DNA from: Nissolia schottii
Lineage: Eukaryota > Streptophyta > Magnoliopsida > Fabales > Fabaceae
Assembly: GCA_003254905.1 (NCBI GenBank)
Contig: QANU01065369.1
Location: 1-64,000 of the forward strand
Direction: 5' to 3'
DNA: 64,000 nt
Translations under genes and position numbers: made by a program
In this document: positions 51,831 to 64,000 of the stretch, in pieces
Layout of the letters: each line of letters starts with the position of its first letter
Numbering within the stretch: the stretch's first letter is position 1
Notes under the pieces: generated by a model
Databases searched by the model: none
What the model saw: only the letters and a program-made list of their open reading frames with translations
What the model was told of the DNA's origin: nothing

Positions 51831-53975
51831 ATTGTTGACGTAACATTTTGCTAGTCACATCAGCAGTTAATAAAGTCTAATTTATCACATGTTTGGACTA
51901 AAATCAAAAAATAAAAATAAAAATTTAGGGATCCAGAATTTATCAGGGACCCAAAAATTATTTAAACCCTATAAGTACACAGGATTAAAATCATTACTTA
52001 TTATAATAAATAAATCACTAATAATTAATTATAACCCAATTAAAATTTACAAATGTTAATGATAGATATCTTTCCAATCACCATTATTATTATTGCACAT
52101 AATAAATTTAAACTTTTCATGGTAAATTAAATTAAATGTCATTGCTTTTTTTTTTATTCAGTATAAATAGTAATTGATTAACATCAATTACTTATTTATT
52201 TTTATTTTTAATTTATTCAAAAGATAAAAAAAAATTACATAGAAATTAAATTGACTAAATTGTAAATTGTGAATATAACCTTGTAGGGTACTAATCTTTT
52301 CTTTTTTTGGTTGTAGGGTATTAATTTTATTAGATAGTTGAAATGAAGAAAAATTATAAATCTCAATTCATTTTTTATGAACAAAGTAAAAGCATTGAGT
52401 GAAGATAATATAATATTTAAAGAAAGAGAAAAATTAATGAAATAAAATATAACAAAACTTGAATAGTTATTTTTAGAAGTGTCTATAGGAACATTTTAGG
52501 TGGTGGACCATGTTAGTAATGTACCTTCTGAAGGGGTAATCAATGGATATGATTGTTTGCATTTGGGAAATGAATGGTCTTGATTCAAAGTTTACATGAA
52601 CAATTGTTTTTGCTACTTAAAAATACATGATTAAGAATCACACTGAAAATACTGGAATAGTACAGTAAATTTATTAGTAGTTTATATGTTGAGTTTAGTG
52701 ATGCATATATCTAGAAGTTAATTATGAAGGGGATTGATATTATTTAAGTTAATATCTTTAAATCTTTTTTATTTTAAAACTGAATTGTAATCTTTTTAAT
52801 TACGAAAGTTAAGCAAGAAACTTATTTATTATATTTACTGATTATTAAATTGATGTAAAAGTTTCTTCAAAGAACTTTTTAAAATAAGATTGTCTCTTAT
52901 GAGAATAAATTTAGTCTCCACACTAAAAACGTAGGACTTAGTGTTTTTAGGGGGAAAAAAATGGGGGAAAACCCACCAACAGAAAAGGTAGAAGTTAGTT
53001 GAAAAAATAATGAGCCTCTTCCTGTTAGTGCGAAGAATTGTTACATTTCGGTGGATGGAATGAAATACCTTAGGTGGTCGATTGTACTTTTTTCCCGCGG
53101 AGTTTCATTAATGACAAACATGTAATTTATTGAAAAAAAAAGTTCAAAAATAAAAATCTCGCTTCAAAGTAAAAGTGGGTAATTTTACTAAAGATAAACT
53201 AAACGGGCAATCAATCAAAATATATGTACAGGAATTTACTTTGGTATCTCCATGCATTTAATATTTTAATATGTGTTTCTCTAATTTAAATTATTTAAAT
53301 CATAATTATTTAAATATTAAAAAATATCAATAATTTTATAAAAGTTTAGATAAAAAAAAACCATATATATATATATATATANATATATATATATATATTC
53401 TATAACTTCACGTGAAGATCAGAAAGATACGCATCTTGGTCCTCTTTTTTGTGAGTTGACTTGTAATGTAGGATACATCAAATGCCACAACTTTAACTTT
53501 TCTCTCTCATATTTAATATTATTATTATACTTGAAACTATCAAAACTATTTTTTTCTACTTGAATCTTATTTTCATTTGTCTAATATTGAAATAATACAT
53601 CAACCAATCTAAGTTCAAATTCAAATAATATATGACAACAGATTTTATGTTTTTAATTATAAAATATAAGATTAAAATGAGAGGCATAGAAGGGAAAGGG
53701 GGAAAAAAAACTGTTTACGTGAATGGTTCAAGTAACTTTTTCCCCATAAATTTTAGAGAATCATTTAAGTAAAATTAAAATAATATAGTTTCAAGTAATG
53801 TAATTTACGCACTTGATTTTTATTTTTTGGGATGTATACTGAAAGTGTTTTTAATTAGTATATGTTAGTGGTTTGATATATATTACTTGAATTTTAATAT
53901 TATTCTAATATACCGTACGAAATTCATACAAAAAAATTATTTCATCAGTATTTAATATATTTAATCAACATGTTT
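51831..53975. other. AT-rich spacer without genes
   Basis: There is no supported gene. An (AT)n run with one undetermined base lies at about 53363-53398. The rest is low-complexity AT-rich sequence up to the CACTA end at 53976. Confidence 0.55.
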
Positions 53976-54480
53976 CACTACAAGAAAACAGTTCATTACC
54001 GTCGATTTTTGACATTATCGTCAGAGTTACCGTCAGACATGTGCTTAATGGTAAAGTGCTTAATGGTAATCGATTGACCGTCAGTAGTCGTTGTTCAACG
54101 ATAATTACCGCTAGAATAAATCGACGCAAACCGGTTCACGTCTGATTACATTTGAACCGGTCTACCGTCAGCTAGGACTGATAATAAATATATTAATATT
54201 TTATTCCTTTACCGTCGGCCATTACCGATAGTAAAGATATTACTATTTTATTTCTTTACAGTCGGCCTAAACCGACGGTAGAGATATTAATATTTTATTC
54301 CTTTACCGTCGGCGACCGACGGTAAAGATACAGTAAAGATATTAATATTTAATTCCAATACTGTCAACTTTTAGCCGTCGCTAATATTAAACCTTACTGT
54401 CAGTTATAATCGACGTTAACAATATGAATTAGCTTACCCAATTACCGTCGGACATTCACCGATGGTAATAATTAAGTATT
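53976..54480. repeat. Left subterminal repeat block of the large CACTA
   Basis: Many direct and inverted copies of TTACCGTCGG-like 10-12-mers, some decayed, are spaced about 20-60 bp apart. In this superfamily such arrays are where the second transposon protein (TnpA-like) binds. Confidence 0.8.
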
Positions 54481-55881
54481 AAAAAAGATTTAATTAAAAT
54501 TTAATTATTTATTTACATAGTAAATTATATAATTATATTAATAAATATGTAATTTAATAAATTATAAAATTCAATTTAATAAATAGTTTTTGTAATTTAT
54601 AAATATATAGAAATTTATATTTAATAATTAATTAAATATTTATTTAATTAATACTAAAATATTAAATAAAAATTAAGCAATTAAATTGTATAAGACAATA
54701 ATAGTACTAACAAAATAAATTTAATATTTAAAATTTTTAAATAATTACAAATCGCAGCTAGTCTGACGATGAAAGGTAAACACTATCATCGTCATTTTCA
54801 GAATTTAGCTGGTCATCAAAATCTTGTTGTTGTTGTTGTTCTTCTTCTTCTTCTTTTTCTTCTTCTTCTTCTTCTTTTCTTTCCCATCATTGTCGGCATC
54901 ATCAGTTAAATGTTGATAGAGCTCAGAAGCTTGAAGTATTTCTTGTTCGTTGTTTGTAGCTAACAATGTGTTCGTATTTGTTGTCTGAACAACTATTGTT
55001 GCAGGAATTGGGTCCGACACTTGCTACAGTTGATCATATGATGATTGTTTCGCTGATTGCATGCCATCCAACTCAATTCAACCACATGGTTTGCTTTTGA
55101 TCACAACTTTCTAGCTTGATTGAGTAGCTCCTGGATAGCTAGCGTAATAAACTTGTTTGGCTTTTTCAACAACGATGAATGAATCATACCGCATATATCG
55201 CCTTGCAGAATTAATCTCAGTAACATTGTAATCCAAATGAGTTCGTGTTCCATTTGGGGAAGGATTATACCAATCACAGCAGAAAAGTACGATGCGATTA
55301 GATGGGACATCGTGTGCATATTCTAATACAAGAATTTTTTTAAGCACTCTGTACCAATCATTGCTTGTTTCATCATTGTTAGAATATTCACCCTTGACAC
55401 AAACACCACAATTGTCTGTCTTTTGAGTAGCTACTCATTTAGATGTGTGAAACTTGTATCCATTAACAAAATAAATGGACAAACTAATCGCTTTGTTCAT
55501 CGGTCCCCATGTCAAACTCATCAAGTTACTATCATTACTAAAAGAATTTTGCACCTAAAAAAAATACATTTTAAAAGTAAGTTAAACTCAATCGATTGTT
55601 ATATAAAGTCTTTTGTTCGGTTAAAGTATATAATGTAAAGAAGTTAAACACATACATAATTTGCAAAGCACGATGGAAACATTTGATCGGAGCATTGATC
55701 TCCAAATTCTCATTGAAACATCCTGAAAACATGCATCAATGGTAACAAGCAATTTGGTAAATTGTATGTTAATGAAATAAAGTATATTAAAATGGTCGAT
55801 CGAACTTACTCTTAGTACAGAAGTACTTCTTCGCAGTTGAGCAAATCAACTAAGTGAACTGCTTTTTTTTCTTGTGCACTC

Positions 55882-58800
55882 TGTAACATCCCGATTTTCT
55901 CTTAGGGGAATAATCATGATTAATTAATTTTCTAATCATGATTAGATAATTGAGATGGAAGATTTTAAATAAAAATATCCCTAGGAATTTAGACGTGTCG
56001 GGGTAGAAAATTCGGCGCACAACCGAACCGCCATCGGTTGCCGATAAAATTGGGCACGCGAAACGGTGTGCGGGAAAATAATCTCCCAGAGAAAAATTCA
56101 CAAACACCTTCAAACATTAATACCCTTAGGTAGGTGGGAATTAGAGGATCACGACGGTTCAAACGGAATATTTTTCGGACGATCGTGCGCGACGCACCGA
56201 CACTGCGAGCGATAAAACACGAGCGAACCGGGACCGGGAGAAAACAAAATCTCTGCAGCTGCAAGAGAAGGGGCTGCACGGTTTTTGTGAGAAAATTTAG
56301 TCAAAAATATCTCCCCAAAATGTGCTTCCAAATTCCCATCACCATAACTTCCTTACACATGCCCATACCCACCCATACCTAAGCCCATGCCTTACACTAT
56401 TCACCATCTTTTCTTTATTTCAAAAAAATCAATTAATTTCCTCCCAAATCAGCCTCCAAAAAACGAGCTCCTCTTCCCCCAAAATCTCAAGAATTTCATC
56501 TTCTACATTCTCCCAAAAACACACACCAAACTAAGCTTCAAAGCACACCACCAAACCACCAAGAGATCAAGCACTTCTTCCACCTCTTTCCACCTTCCAC
56601 AAACCAAACCACAGCCCTCAAGTCTCTTCATCTTGGTTTCATTTTCTTCCACCCAAAATCTAGAGGAAAAACCTCATCACCCTCCACCTTGCTTAAGGAT
56701 CTTTATCTTGGAGAAAAGAGAAGCTCAAGATTTGGAAAACAACAAGGCTTGTGGGACTTCACTCCAAGCTTCCATCACCACCACTAGGTTCTCCTACAAG
56801 TGGGTAAACTTGGTTTGCTCATCTCCTTGGAGCTTATGTTTGCCTATGTTTGTTTATGTTTGTTTATGTTTGATGTGGATGATTATGTGTGTTTATGTGT
56901 ATGTGATTTTTGCCTTGAAATAAACTTGCATATGCTAATAGTGATGTGATGAGGATAAATGTATATTTTTGGTTGTTAAAGCTTTTGGGTAACTAGCTAA
57001 AATCATCCCTTGATGGTTCTAGGCCTTTTTGCTTGTTTATGTGATTTATGAGAAAATGCACATAATATGTGTTCTAGGCTTAAAAATGAATTTTCTTGCA
57101 TTATTAATTATTTGTTTTAGATGAATGTGATTTGAAGATGATAATAAGTGATTGATAAAGGCTGGAATATGTGGAAAATATTTTAGGGTTGGACATGGAA
57201 GAGTTTTGAGAAAAGGTAACATAGAACAAAGTTTGGGTTTTTGGCATAAAAAGGGCAAAATGGTCATTTCGGGATTTTCTGGTATTTAAACTAAAAATCT
57301 GGGTTTATTACTATGAAAAATGGGTTTAGAGATATCAAAAACCTTAGGGTCAAGTCTTGAGTCCATTGGGTTAGGAAGGAATAAAATTTCAAAGAAAAAT
57401 CGGTTTTTCGGACAAAAATGGCATTTTGAGCAAGAAAGGGCAAATCTGTAATTTTGGGTATTTAGACTAAAAATCTGGGTTTATTATCATGAAAAATGGG
57501 TTTAGAGGTATTAAAAACCTTAGGGTCAAGTCTTGAGTCCATTGGGTTATGGAGAAATAAAATTCCAAAGAAAAATCAATTTTTATGGGCAAAAATGGCA
57601 TTTTGATAAAAAAGGGCAAATCTGTAATTTCAGGGATTTGGATTAAAAATCTGGGTTTGTTTTCATAAAAAGTGGGTTTAGAACCATGAAAATCTTTAGG
57701 GTCAAGTCTTGCGTTCATCGGTCAACGGTTGGATAAAAATTCTAACGAATGCTTGGATATGCTATGTTAGGTTTAGCAAGTGATAGTATGCTCCCTTATG
57801 CTTATGAGAATATGATGAATGAATGAGTTATGTTATGATGATACATGTGGAACATTGCATGTAGAATATGTATGTTAGGAAAGGTTATACTATCATGCAT
57901 CATGAGAACTAGAGATTAATCACGTAAAGTTTAAAGAGCATAATTGAACCTTAGGGAACAAGTATGTAGCTATATGATAGGAAATATCTCTCTTGGCGGA
58001 AACGCCCCTCGCCAGTCCCCACGAAGGGGTGGATTGGTTAATGATGATGAATGAAAGGAAGGAAAGATAAATGAGAACGAGGTCCAGGAGTTCACGCCTG
58101 GCTCGGGAAAGGGTGACGTCACACCTAAGAAATGAGAATGATATGATGATGATGATGTATGAGTCTCCACTTGGTTGTGTCATAGGGCCAACCCCTCGCC
58201 CGCCCACTAGGTGGCCGGTTATCTCTATTGATGATCGAAGACGGAACATTAGTTATCCGCGGTGGTTCGCAACCACTCAGGTTATAGCGCTGCCTGGTCG
58301 ACATCAATCCGAGGACAGAAGCAGGTTGTAGATGTTTGGCCGCATCTACATGAGTGGGAAAGACTCAGCGCGGCCCTGGTCCATTAGTTAGCTGGGAGCC
58401 GACGCAGCTTCGGTTCATTAGTTAGCCGAGAGCATGGAAAGCAGGATGTGTCCCGGTCCATTAGTTAGCCGGCGCGCATGAGAGAGTCTCAAGACTAGCA
58501 TGCATAAAGTATGAAATGAATGAATATGTGATGAACGAGATGTGATGCATAAGTATATGATAAAGTATGTAAGCATATGTATGGAGTAAATACCGTCAAG
58601 AGAACGCTCGAGACGGCTATGTATATACGCGAGAAAAGTTAACAAGCACGAGAACCTAGATAAGCAAGACTAGTTCCCCAGTCACCTAGTAAAGTAGATA
58701 AAGCCGTTCAGGACCTTAGGCCAGATAATAATCAGTAGGATGTTAGTATGCATGTTCACCTAGAAACACTTGAGCGGCCGGTTGATAAGCGAGAAAAGAG

Positions 58801-59334
58801 ATCCCCTATGCCAAGGTTAACCACTGAGGACGACTGTTCTCACCCCCACTCGCTTATGCTTCCAGGAGCAGGCGAAGAGTACGAGGGCTACGAGGAGACC
58901 CATGAGGAGCCGCACGTGGAGCAGTAGAGAACCAAGGACCAGCCAGCCTACCTTGGCCTCAGATGGACATTTTGCTATATTTGATATATTTTGCTATGTA
59001 TTTTGATGAACTTGGCTTGTAATGTAAATTATTATGATATTATGTTGGATGTAATATGTGATGGACCAGATACTTGGTATATAATTATTTATGCTAGTAA
59101 TGATTAACGCTTTTAAGCTTCCGCTCTATCGTTTGTATTATATGTTTGATTCACGCGTGGCTCATACTTTGCAAATAAAGTAACAAGTGTAAAAGTTTCA
59201 AATTGGTCCATATTTTCCTTAATTCTTTCATTTTCAAAAGATAATGAGGGACTATAAGTAATCCCACCAATTGATTAACAATCTAGTGAGCATTGCATAC
59301 TACTCGAGGGTATGCAGTTAGCTAGGATGTTACA
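55882..59334 (+). mobile_element. Solo LTR (3.45 kb) of a Ty3/gypsy Tekay-like element, nested in the CACTA transposase
   Basis: 3453 bp beginning TGTAACATCC and ending GGATGTTACA, a perfect 10-bp inverted pair. CACTC flanks it exactly (55877-55881 and 59335-59339). There is no primer-binding site, polypurine tract or coding region, so it is a solo LTR. Very long LTRs with TGTAACA...TGTTACA ends are typical of Tekay/Del chromoviruses (family assignment inferred). It includes a threefold 176-bp internal repeat (about 57290-57720) and short GGTTCATTAGTTAGC-type repeats (about 58378-58472). It is younger than the CACTA gene it splits. The strand follows the TGTAACATCCCG start and is provisional. 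It looks whole as a solo LTR. Confidence 0.88.
57290..57720. repeat. Tandem repeat inside the solo LTR, three copies of about 176 bp
   Basis: AAAATCTGGGTTTATTA (or close), then AAA(A/G)(A/T)GGGTTTAGA and TTAGGGTCAAGTCTTG, recurs from about 57294, 57470 and 57645. The third copy is shorter. Confidence 0.75.
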
Positions 59335-61691
59335 CACTCAACCAGTAATCCTTTCCCCTTCCAGCCGCACGACCAGATTGATTGAATATAGAAAATATCG
59401 ACTGATTAGGCATTCCTCCCCTATCGTCGTTTCGTCCCACCATATTTCTATTGCAATTCAAATTAGCACCAAAGTAGTACGAACAAAAGAAGGAAGTTTC
59501 TTTCCTTAAGAATGCTTCGCATATCAACCCCTCGACTTGAGCTCTATATTTAACTGTTCTCTTGAAGACTCCCATGCATGTTTCAAACGAACATATCCAC
59601 CTATACTGAACCAGACCACACATTCGAGCTTCGTAATGCAAGTGTACAGGCAAATGTTCCATTATATCAAAAAAAGTTAGAGGAAAAAAATATCTCAAGC
59701 GAACACAAGATAATCGGAATGTTGAGTTCCAAGAGTAAGAGGTATTCAACATTAAATGTAAACGAGCACAATGTCTCGAAAAAGTGACTTAGTTCACTTA
59801 ACGGCTGCAACACATTCTTCGGCAGTTCTTTGAATGCAATTGGCAGCAAACATTGCATAAACACATGGCAGTCATGACTTTTCATTCCAACCAATTTTTC
59901 TTGGGCGATATTTACACATCAAGCCAAGTTAGATGCATAACTGTCAGGCAATTTAAGAGTTTGCAACCAACAAAGAACACTTTGAACTTGTTGCTTGTTG
60001 AGGGTATAGCAAGCCTTTGACTTGATGAAACGATCGCCAGAAATCTCTTGTAAATTTAGTCTACAAACCTTTTCAAGTCCAGTCTTGCCTTCTCGTTGTC
60101 CTTGGTTTGTTCAGTGTTCATGACAATATGCATTATATTATCAAAAACATTCTTTTCAATATGCATAACATCAAGACAATGACAAACCAAGTTATCTTTT
60201 CAATACGACAAATCCCAGAATATGTTCTTCTTCGTCTAGTTATGTTGTTCCCCGTAACCTAGAAGCTTAACATTTCCACTCTCAGCAATCTTTGAAAACC
60301 GTCTAACCCTCCTCCAAATGTCACAACCAATTAATCTCTGTGGAGGCTCTTCATTTTCAATTATGTTTTTCCAAAACCCATACTTGTCGTTCCTTAACAT
60401 GTGATCTGTTGGCAAGAATTTCCTGTGACAATCAAACCAAGATTGTTTTCCTCCATGCGTTAACCGGAATGCTTTGGTGTCTTCCATACATATTGTACAT
60501 GTCAACATTCCTGCTATCATTCATCCAGACAACATGCCATAAGCTGAAAAATCGTTAACAGTCCACATCAAAGATGCCCTTAACATAAAATTTTGCTTCA
60601 TGGACACGTCATACGCAAGCACACCTGGACTGCACAACATGTTCTGTTCATCTATCAATGGTTGAAGAAAAACATCAATTTTAGCTTTTGGGTTGCTCAG
60701 CCTAGGGATCACGCAAGATAAGAACAGATAAGGATCTTTCATGCACATTTCAGGAGGCAAGTTACACGGTGTAACGATAACAGACCAACATGAGTGTGAT
60801 TTGCTGAATTGATTGTTAGGAGCAAACCCATCCAAACAAAGACCTAATCCGACCATCATTTCTCTTGTTCTACAAATGCCATCTCATGTGCGGTGCTGAA
60901 CTCATCAAGGAAAATAATCTTTTCAGTCTTGAGATTAATGGCAAATAATGCATTCTTTTATAAGGAACATTCTTGTATCTCCCAGGACCAACTCTCTTAG
61001 GTTTAAACCTAACAGCGCCACAAAATTTGCATTCAGTTAAGGTCGCATCATCCATATAGTACAACATACAACCCATTCGACAACAGTCAATCTTTATGAA
61101 CTGCAAGCCAAGTTTAGAGAAAAAAAAATCTTTATGGACTGCAAGCCAAGTTTAGAGAAAAAAAATTTTGGGTTGATAAAAGTTTGTCGATATGTCATTA
61201 TTTGGTGGTGTTATTTCTTTGATGAACGAAAGTCACTGATCAAATGATCTCTTAGATTGATTGGCCTCTGACTTCATAGTCAACATCCTAATTGCCACAA
61301 ATAATTTTGAATGGACAGATCCTTCCCATACTAGAGTATTTGCTTCTTCTAATAAACTATAAAAGTTATTAGCATCCGTATTAGGTTCTTCGACAAGCAT
61401 ATTACCGTTGAAGGCACCGTTAACCATTTCTGCAAATTTATCATTATTATTAAATTGAAAACTTTCTGTTTTATCATTTTGTTCAATATGCGTGTGACTT
61501 TTACTTCCCCCTTCGTAATGCAACCTATTGAACTCATTGACACCATTAACATCCACCTCTCCGTGGTCGGTCCATATCCAGTAATGCGGCTCAAACATAT
61601 TCTTATATAGATGCATTCTAACCATTTCAACATCCAATATTCTACAACGCTTGCACAAAGAACACGAACATCTAATGTTTTGCTCTGCCAT

Positions 61692-63079
61692 ATACTGATG
61701 AATAATTGTAACGGTCTGACAAAAATAGTCGATGCCTTAAAAACATTTTGGCTTTACCACTCCCTGGTTCCCGTAGTATCTATCGTACATCCAAAATCTA
61801 TTCGACAGAATCATTTTTCCACAAATCCTACATGCATGTTACGTAATCAATGGACATTAACTTAATGATTTTAATTACTTTAATCTTCTTATTATACATT
61901 AATTCCACACAATATTTCCTAAACCATTCTAAAACAGAGACCCTCCAATCTCTGCAAACAACATATAATCACGGTTGCCAGCACATCAATTCAAACAATG
62001 TCGGAAAGAAACGCTAAGCGTTCCTTCCCCCAATCTAGCCATACAACTCCAATCCCACAACTCTAACTTAATAAATTAAGTCTCTATCCTAGTAATAATT
62101 AAGTTAAAGAGATATATACCTAATTGTTGTTGCAAACCTTAATAATTGTTTGAGCAATCTCCTCGTTCAAACTCCTTAAATATTCAATCTCACAATTAAT
62201 TACTAATTGAAATAATTAGTTGTAATATAGTAAACATCAAAAATAATTAATATGAGTTCTTTTGGTATTCAAACTTTCATGAAAATATCAATACTTTTTT
62301 ATATTTAAATAGTTGTGATTTAATTACAAATTTAAAATAATAAATAATTTAAATTAGTAAAACACTTAATAAAATTTTAGATGTTATAATATTGATACTT
62401 TAAAATTCATGAAATATCGGAGTAAACGTCACTAATGTGATATAAAATTAAAAAATAGACATATATTTATAAAAATAATAAAATAAAAAATGTACAAATA
62501 AAACGGAAGGAGTAGTATATTGATTAAAGAAAAATCTTAAAATGAAGTAGAACAAGTATTAGCTATTGAATTGATTAAAGAGCCAACCAACCCACATTAA
62601 AATCAAATATTCTATTAGAACCACAAAACATTAATAAATCAAAATGTGGAGATTAGCAAAGGGTAAAAATAAATACATTGTTGAATCTATAGTGAAAACA
62701 GAGCGGCAATTGGGAGTGGCCAGTTGAGTAGAGGACGACGGCAACCACCACAGTGGACAGTAAAAACTCCAAGAAGTCAACCACTGTTCACATATAGACG
62801 AAACAACCCAAACGAAATCAAAGAAATGCATTAAAAGTAGAAAAACAAAAACAAAAACAGAGGAGTTAAGAGACGGAAATTGCGTTACCACGCCTAGTAG
62901 CGAGGACAAGGTCAGAGGCAGTAGAGAAGAACCAGCTCAAGGATTGGGACTTTGCAGCGGAAGAGGAAGAAGAAGAAGTGAGGTTGTTGAAGAAGGGAGG
63001 AAGGGAAGAGAGGAAGAAGAGGAAGAAGGGAAAAGAAAATGGGAAGAAGAGAAAGGAAATTCGACTAAGTCTCGGGTCT
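61692..63079 (-). other. 5' part of the large CACTA: leader and intron-like sequence
   Basis: Between the transposase N-terminus and the right subterminal block lies AT-rich, non-open sequence. Near 62500-62518 AACGGAAGGAGTA resembles the end of a Stowaway-type MITE. At about 62890-63060 (- strand) a CT-rich stretch ends GCGTGGTAACG, with a splice-donor-like GTAACG, and looks like a transcribed leader. Nothing else is recognised. Confidence 0.45.
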
Positions 63080-63940
63080 AGACATTATCGCCAGACATAA
63101 TCGATGGTAAGTGTGCAGTCCGATGGTAATAACGATGCACAAAATGCAGTGTTTTATTAAAACTATTACCGTCGGACATGTCCGACAGTAACGAGTATCC
63201 CAAAACACTGCGTTTTATATTTGAAGCTTATCGTCGGTTCATGAAAATTATCCGACGGTAACTAAAAAAGTAGCGTCAATTTTTGGTGCCAAAATATTTC
63301 TGTTACCGTCTGCGTAACCATAACCGAAGGTACCAATTTTACCAAACACAGCGTTCCATTTCGAACATAAAACTCTACGTTTTATATTCGAAGTTTACCG
63401 TCGGTTCATGAAAACTATCCGACGATATCCAAAAAAGTGGCGCCAATTTTTGGTGCTAAAATATTTCAGTTATCATCGGCGTAACCATAACTGACGGTAC
63501 CAATTTTACCAAACGCAGCGTTCCATGTCAAATGCAAAACTCACGGTTTTGGGATACTCGTTACCGTCGAACACATGTTTGACGATAACGAGTATCCCAA
63601 AACGCTGTGTTTTGTATTCGAAGCTTACCGTCGGTTCATGAAAACTATCCGACGATATCCAAAAAAAGTGGTGCCAATTCCGACGATATCCAAAAAAAGT
63701 GGTGCCAATTTTTGGTGCCAAAATATTTCTGTTACCGTCGGCTTAACCATCACCAATGGTAACCATTTTACCAAACACAGTGTTCCATGTCGAATACAAA
63801 ATGCAGCTTTTAGGACATATCTTACCGTCAAATATGTCCGATGGTAATACCCTATACCCTAAACCCAATAACACTATGCAAGATGCGTCGTTTTGGAAGT
63901 AGCTTACCGTCTGATATGTTTGACGATAATACTCTACCCT
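63080..63940. repeat. Right subterminal repeat block of the large CACTA
   Basis: Copies of TTACCGTCGG / TCCGACGGTAA recur in both orientations. Larger duplicated blocks containing GGTTCATGAAAACTATCC and TTTTGGTGCCAAAATATTTC occur at about 63230, 63400 and 63630. The terminal CACTA end is not reached within the window. Confidence 0.8.
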
Positions 63941-64000
63941 AAACCCTAACCCTTGCTTTATTGTTCATTATATATTAATCATTATTTTATTTATGTGTGT

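Larger units (their letters stand above)
55100..61691 (-). pseudogene. TNP2-type CACTA transposase gene, decayed and interrupted
   Basis: On the - strand the domains come in family order. The N-terminal transposase-associated domain (about 61691-61560) shows IRCSCSLCKRC, VRMHLYKNMF and YWIWTDHGEVDV. The TNP2 core follows: CCRMGCMLYYMD and ECKFCGAVRFKPKR at about 61100-61000; LGLCLDGFAPN, SCWSVIVTPCNLPPEMCMKD, KIDVFLQPLIDE and LMWTVNDFSAYGML at about 60860-60520; GMLTCTICMEDTKAFRL and KQSWFDCHRKFLP at about 60510-60400. A DUF4218-like part (MKSHDCHVFMQCLLP, LPVHLHYEARM, VQYRWICSFETCMGVFKRTV) lies at about 59890-59560. The DUF4216-like part (RIVLFCCDWYNPSPNGTRT, AKQVYYASYP) lies at about 55290-55120. 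Stops and frame changes separate the blocks, and a 3.45 kb solo LTR lies between DUF4218 and DUF4216. Some separations may be real introns. An AAG-rich, lysine-coding tail follows near 54850-54900. Confidence 0.88.
53976..64000 (-). mobile_element. Large CACTA (En/Spm) transposon with TNP2-type transposase, one end outside the window
   Basis: The left end CACTACAAGAAAACAGTTC is at 53976, preceded by TTT. Subterminal blocks rich in ACCGTCGG / CCGACGGT fill about 53995-54480 and about 63080-63940. A decayed transposase gene lies between them on the - strand (55.1-61.7 kb), with a CT-rich probable leader (about 62950-63060, - strand). The right terminus lies beyond 64000, so the element exceeds 10 kb, of which 3.45 kb is a nested solo LTR. 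As the transposase is interrupted, this copy is probably not autonomous. The subterminal motif is shared with the small CACTA at 37763, but the outer end differs (CACTACAAGAAAA versus CACTACTAGAAA). Confidence 0.85.

Noticed and set aside
54805-55020. Lysine-rich 71-codon frame as a separate gene
   Set aside because: It is an AAG/AAC microsatellite at the far (C-terminal) end of the CACTA transposase gene, so at most it is its tail.
56387-56923. 178-codon open frame inside the 3.45 kb solo LTR
   Set aside because: It is leader-like, C-rich LTR sequence with Pro/Ser/Thr-rich chance translation and no retroelement domain.
57920-58331. Open frames on both strands at about 58 kb
   Set aside because: Both lie in the solo LTR, in repeated GC-richer sequence, and have no known domain.
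55882-59334. A full gypsy element instead of a solo LTR
   Set aside because: There is no primer-binding site, polypurine tract, or gag/pol sequence, and no second LTR lies inside. The exact 5-bp duplication lies at the outer ends.

Overview
The window is plant nuclear DNA, most likely from a legume. It has AT-rich intergenic space, genes split by many short introns, and mixed nested transposons. The legume placement rests mainly on the UGPase protein, which reads very close to legume UGPases as I remember them; this is inference. I recognise two intact host genes, both on the + strand. The first is a 21-exon UDP-glucose pyrophosphorylase gene (coding span 5970-12126). The second is SPT16, the large subunit of the histone chaperone FACT (17095-20298), whose coding sequence is a single exon behind a roughly 1.7 kb intron in its 5' leader.

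Layout. 1-4458: a Ty1/copia fossil on the - strand, cut at its 3' side by the edge of another LTR element. 4459-12400: spacer and the UGPase gene, with a MITE in intron 8. 12400-15240: AT-rich spacer. 15240-20640: SPT16. 21.0-29.0 kb: layered repeats, namely a hAT-like repeat, a 5'-truncated LINE split by a solo LTR, an F-box-like scrap, an LTR-like stretch and an inverted-repeat (MULE-like) element. 29033-34142: a second copia fossil with both LTRs. 37763-40147: a complete non-autonomous CACTA transposon. 43.5-48.2 kb: a hAT-like repeat, a decayed plant-mobile-domain gene and a CACTA terminus. 50.5-51.8 kb: a Stowaway-like MITE and a degenerate 29-bp tandem repeat. 53976 to beyond 64000: a large CACTA element with a decayed TNP2-type transposase gene on the - strand, split by a 3.45 kb solo LTR.

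The host genes are unrelated in function: one is in cytosolic sugar-nucleotide metabolism, the other in nuclear transcription and replication through chromatin. The 43 kb to their right is essentially a transposon graveyard. It has clear nesting relations, two of them dated in relative order by perfect 5-bp target duplications.

I found no convincing new biological system. The items most worth a second look are a GC-AG intron in UGPase, the decayed plant-mobile-domain gene at about 46-47 kb, the 29-bp degenerate repeat at 51.4-51.8 kb, the CACTA pair sharing one subterminal motif, and the two solo-LTR insertions.
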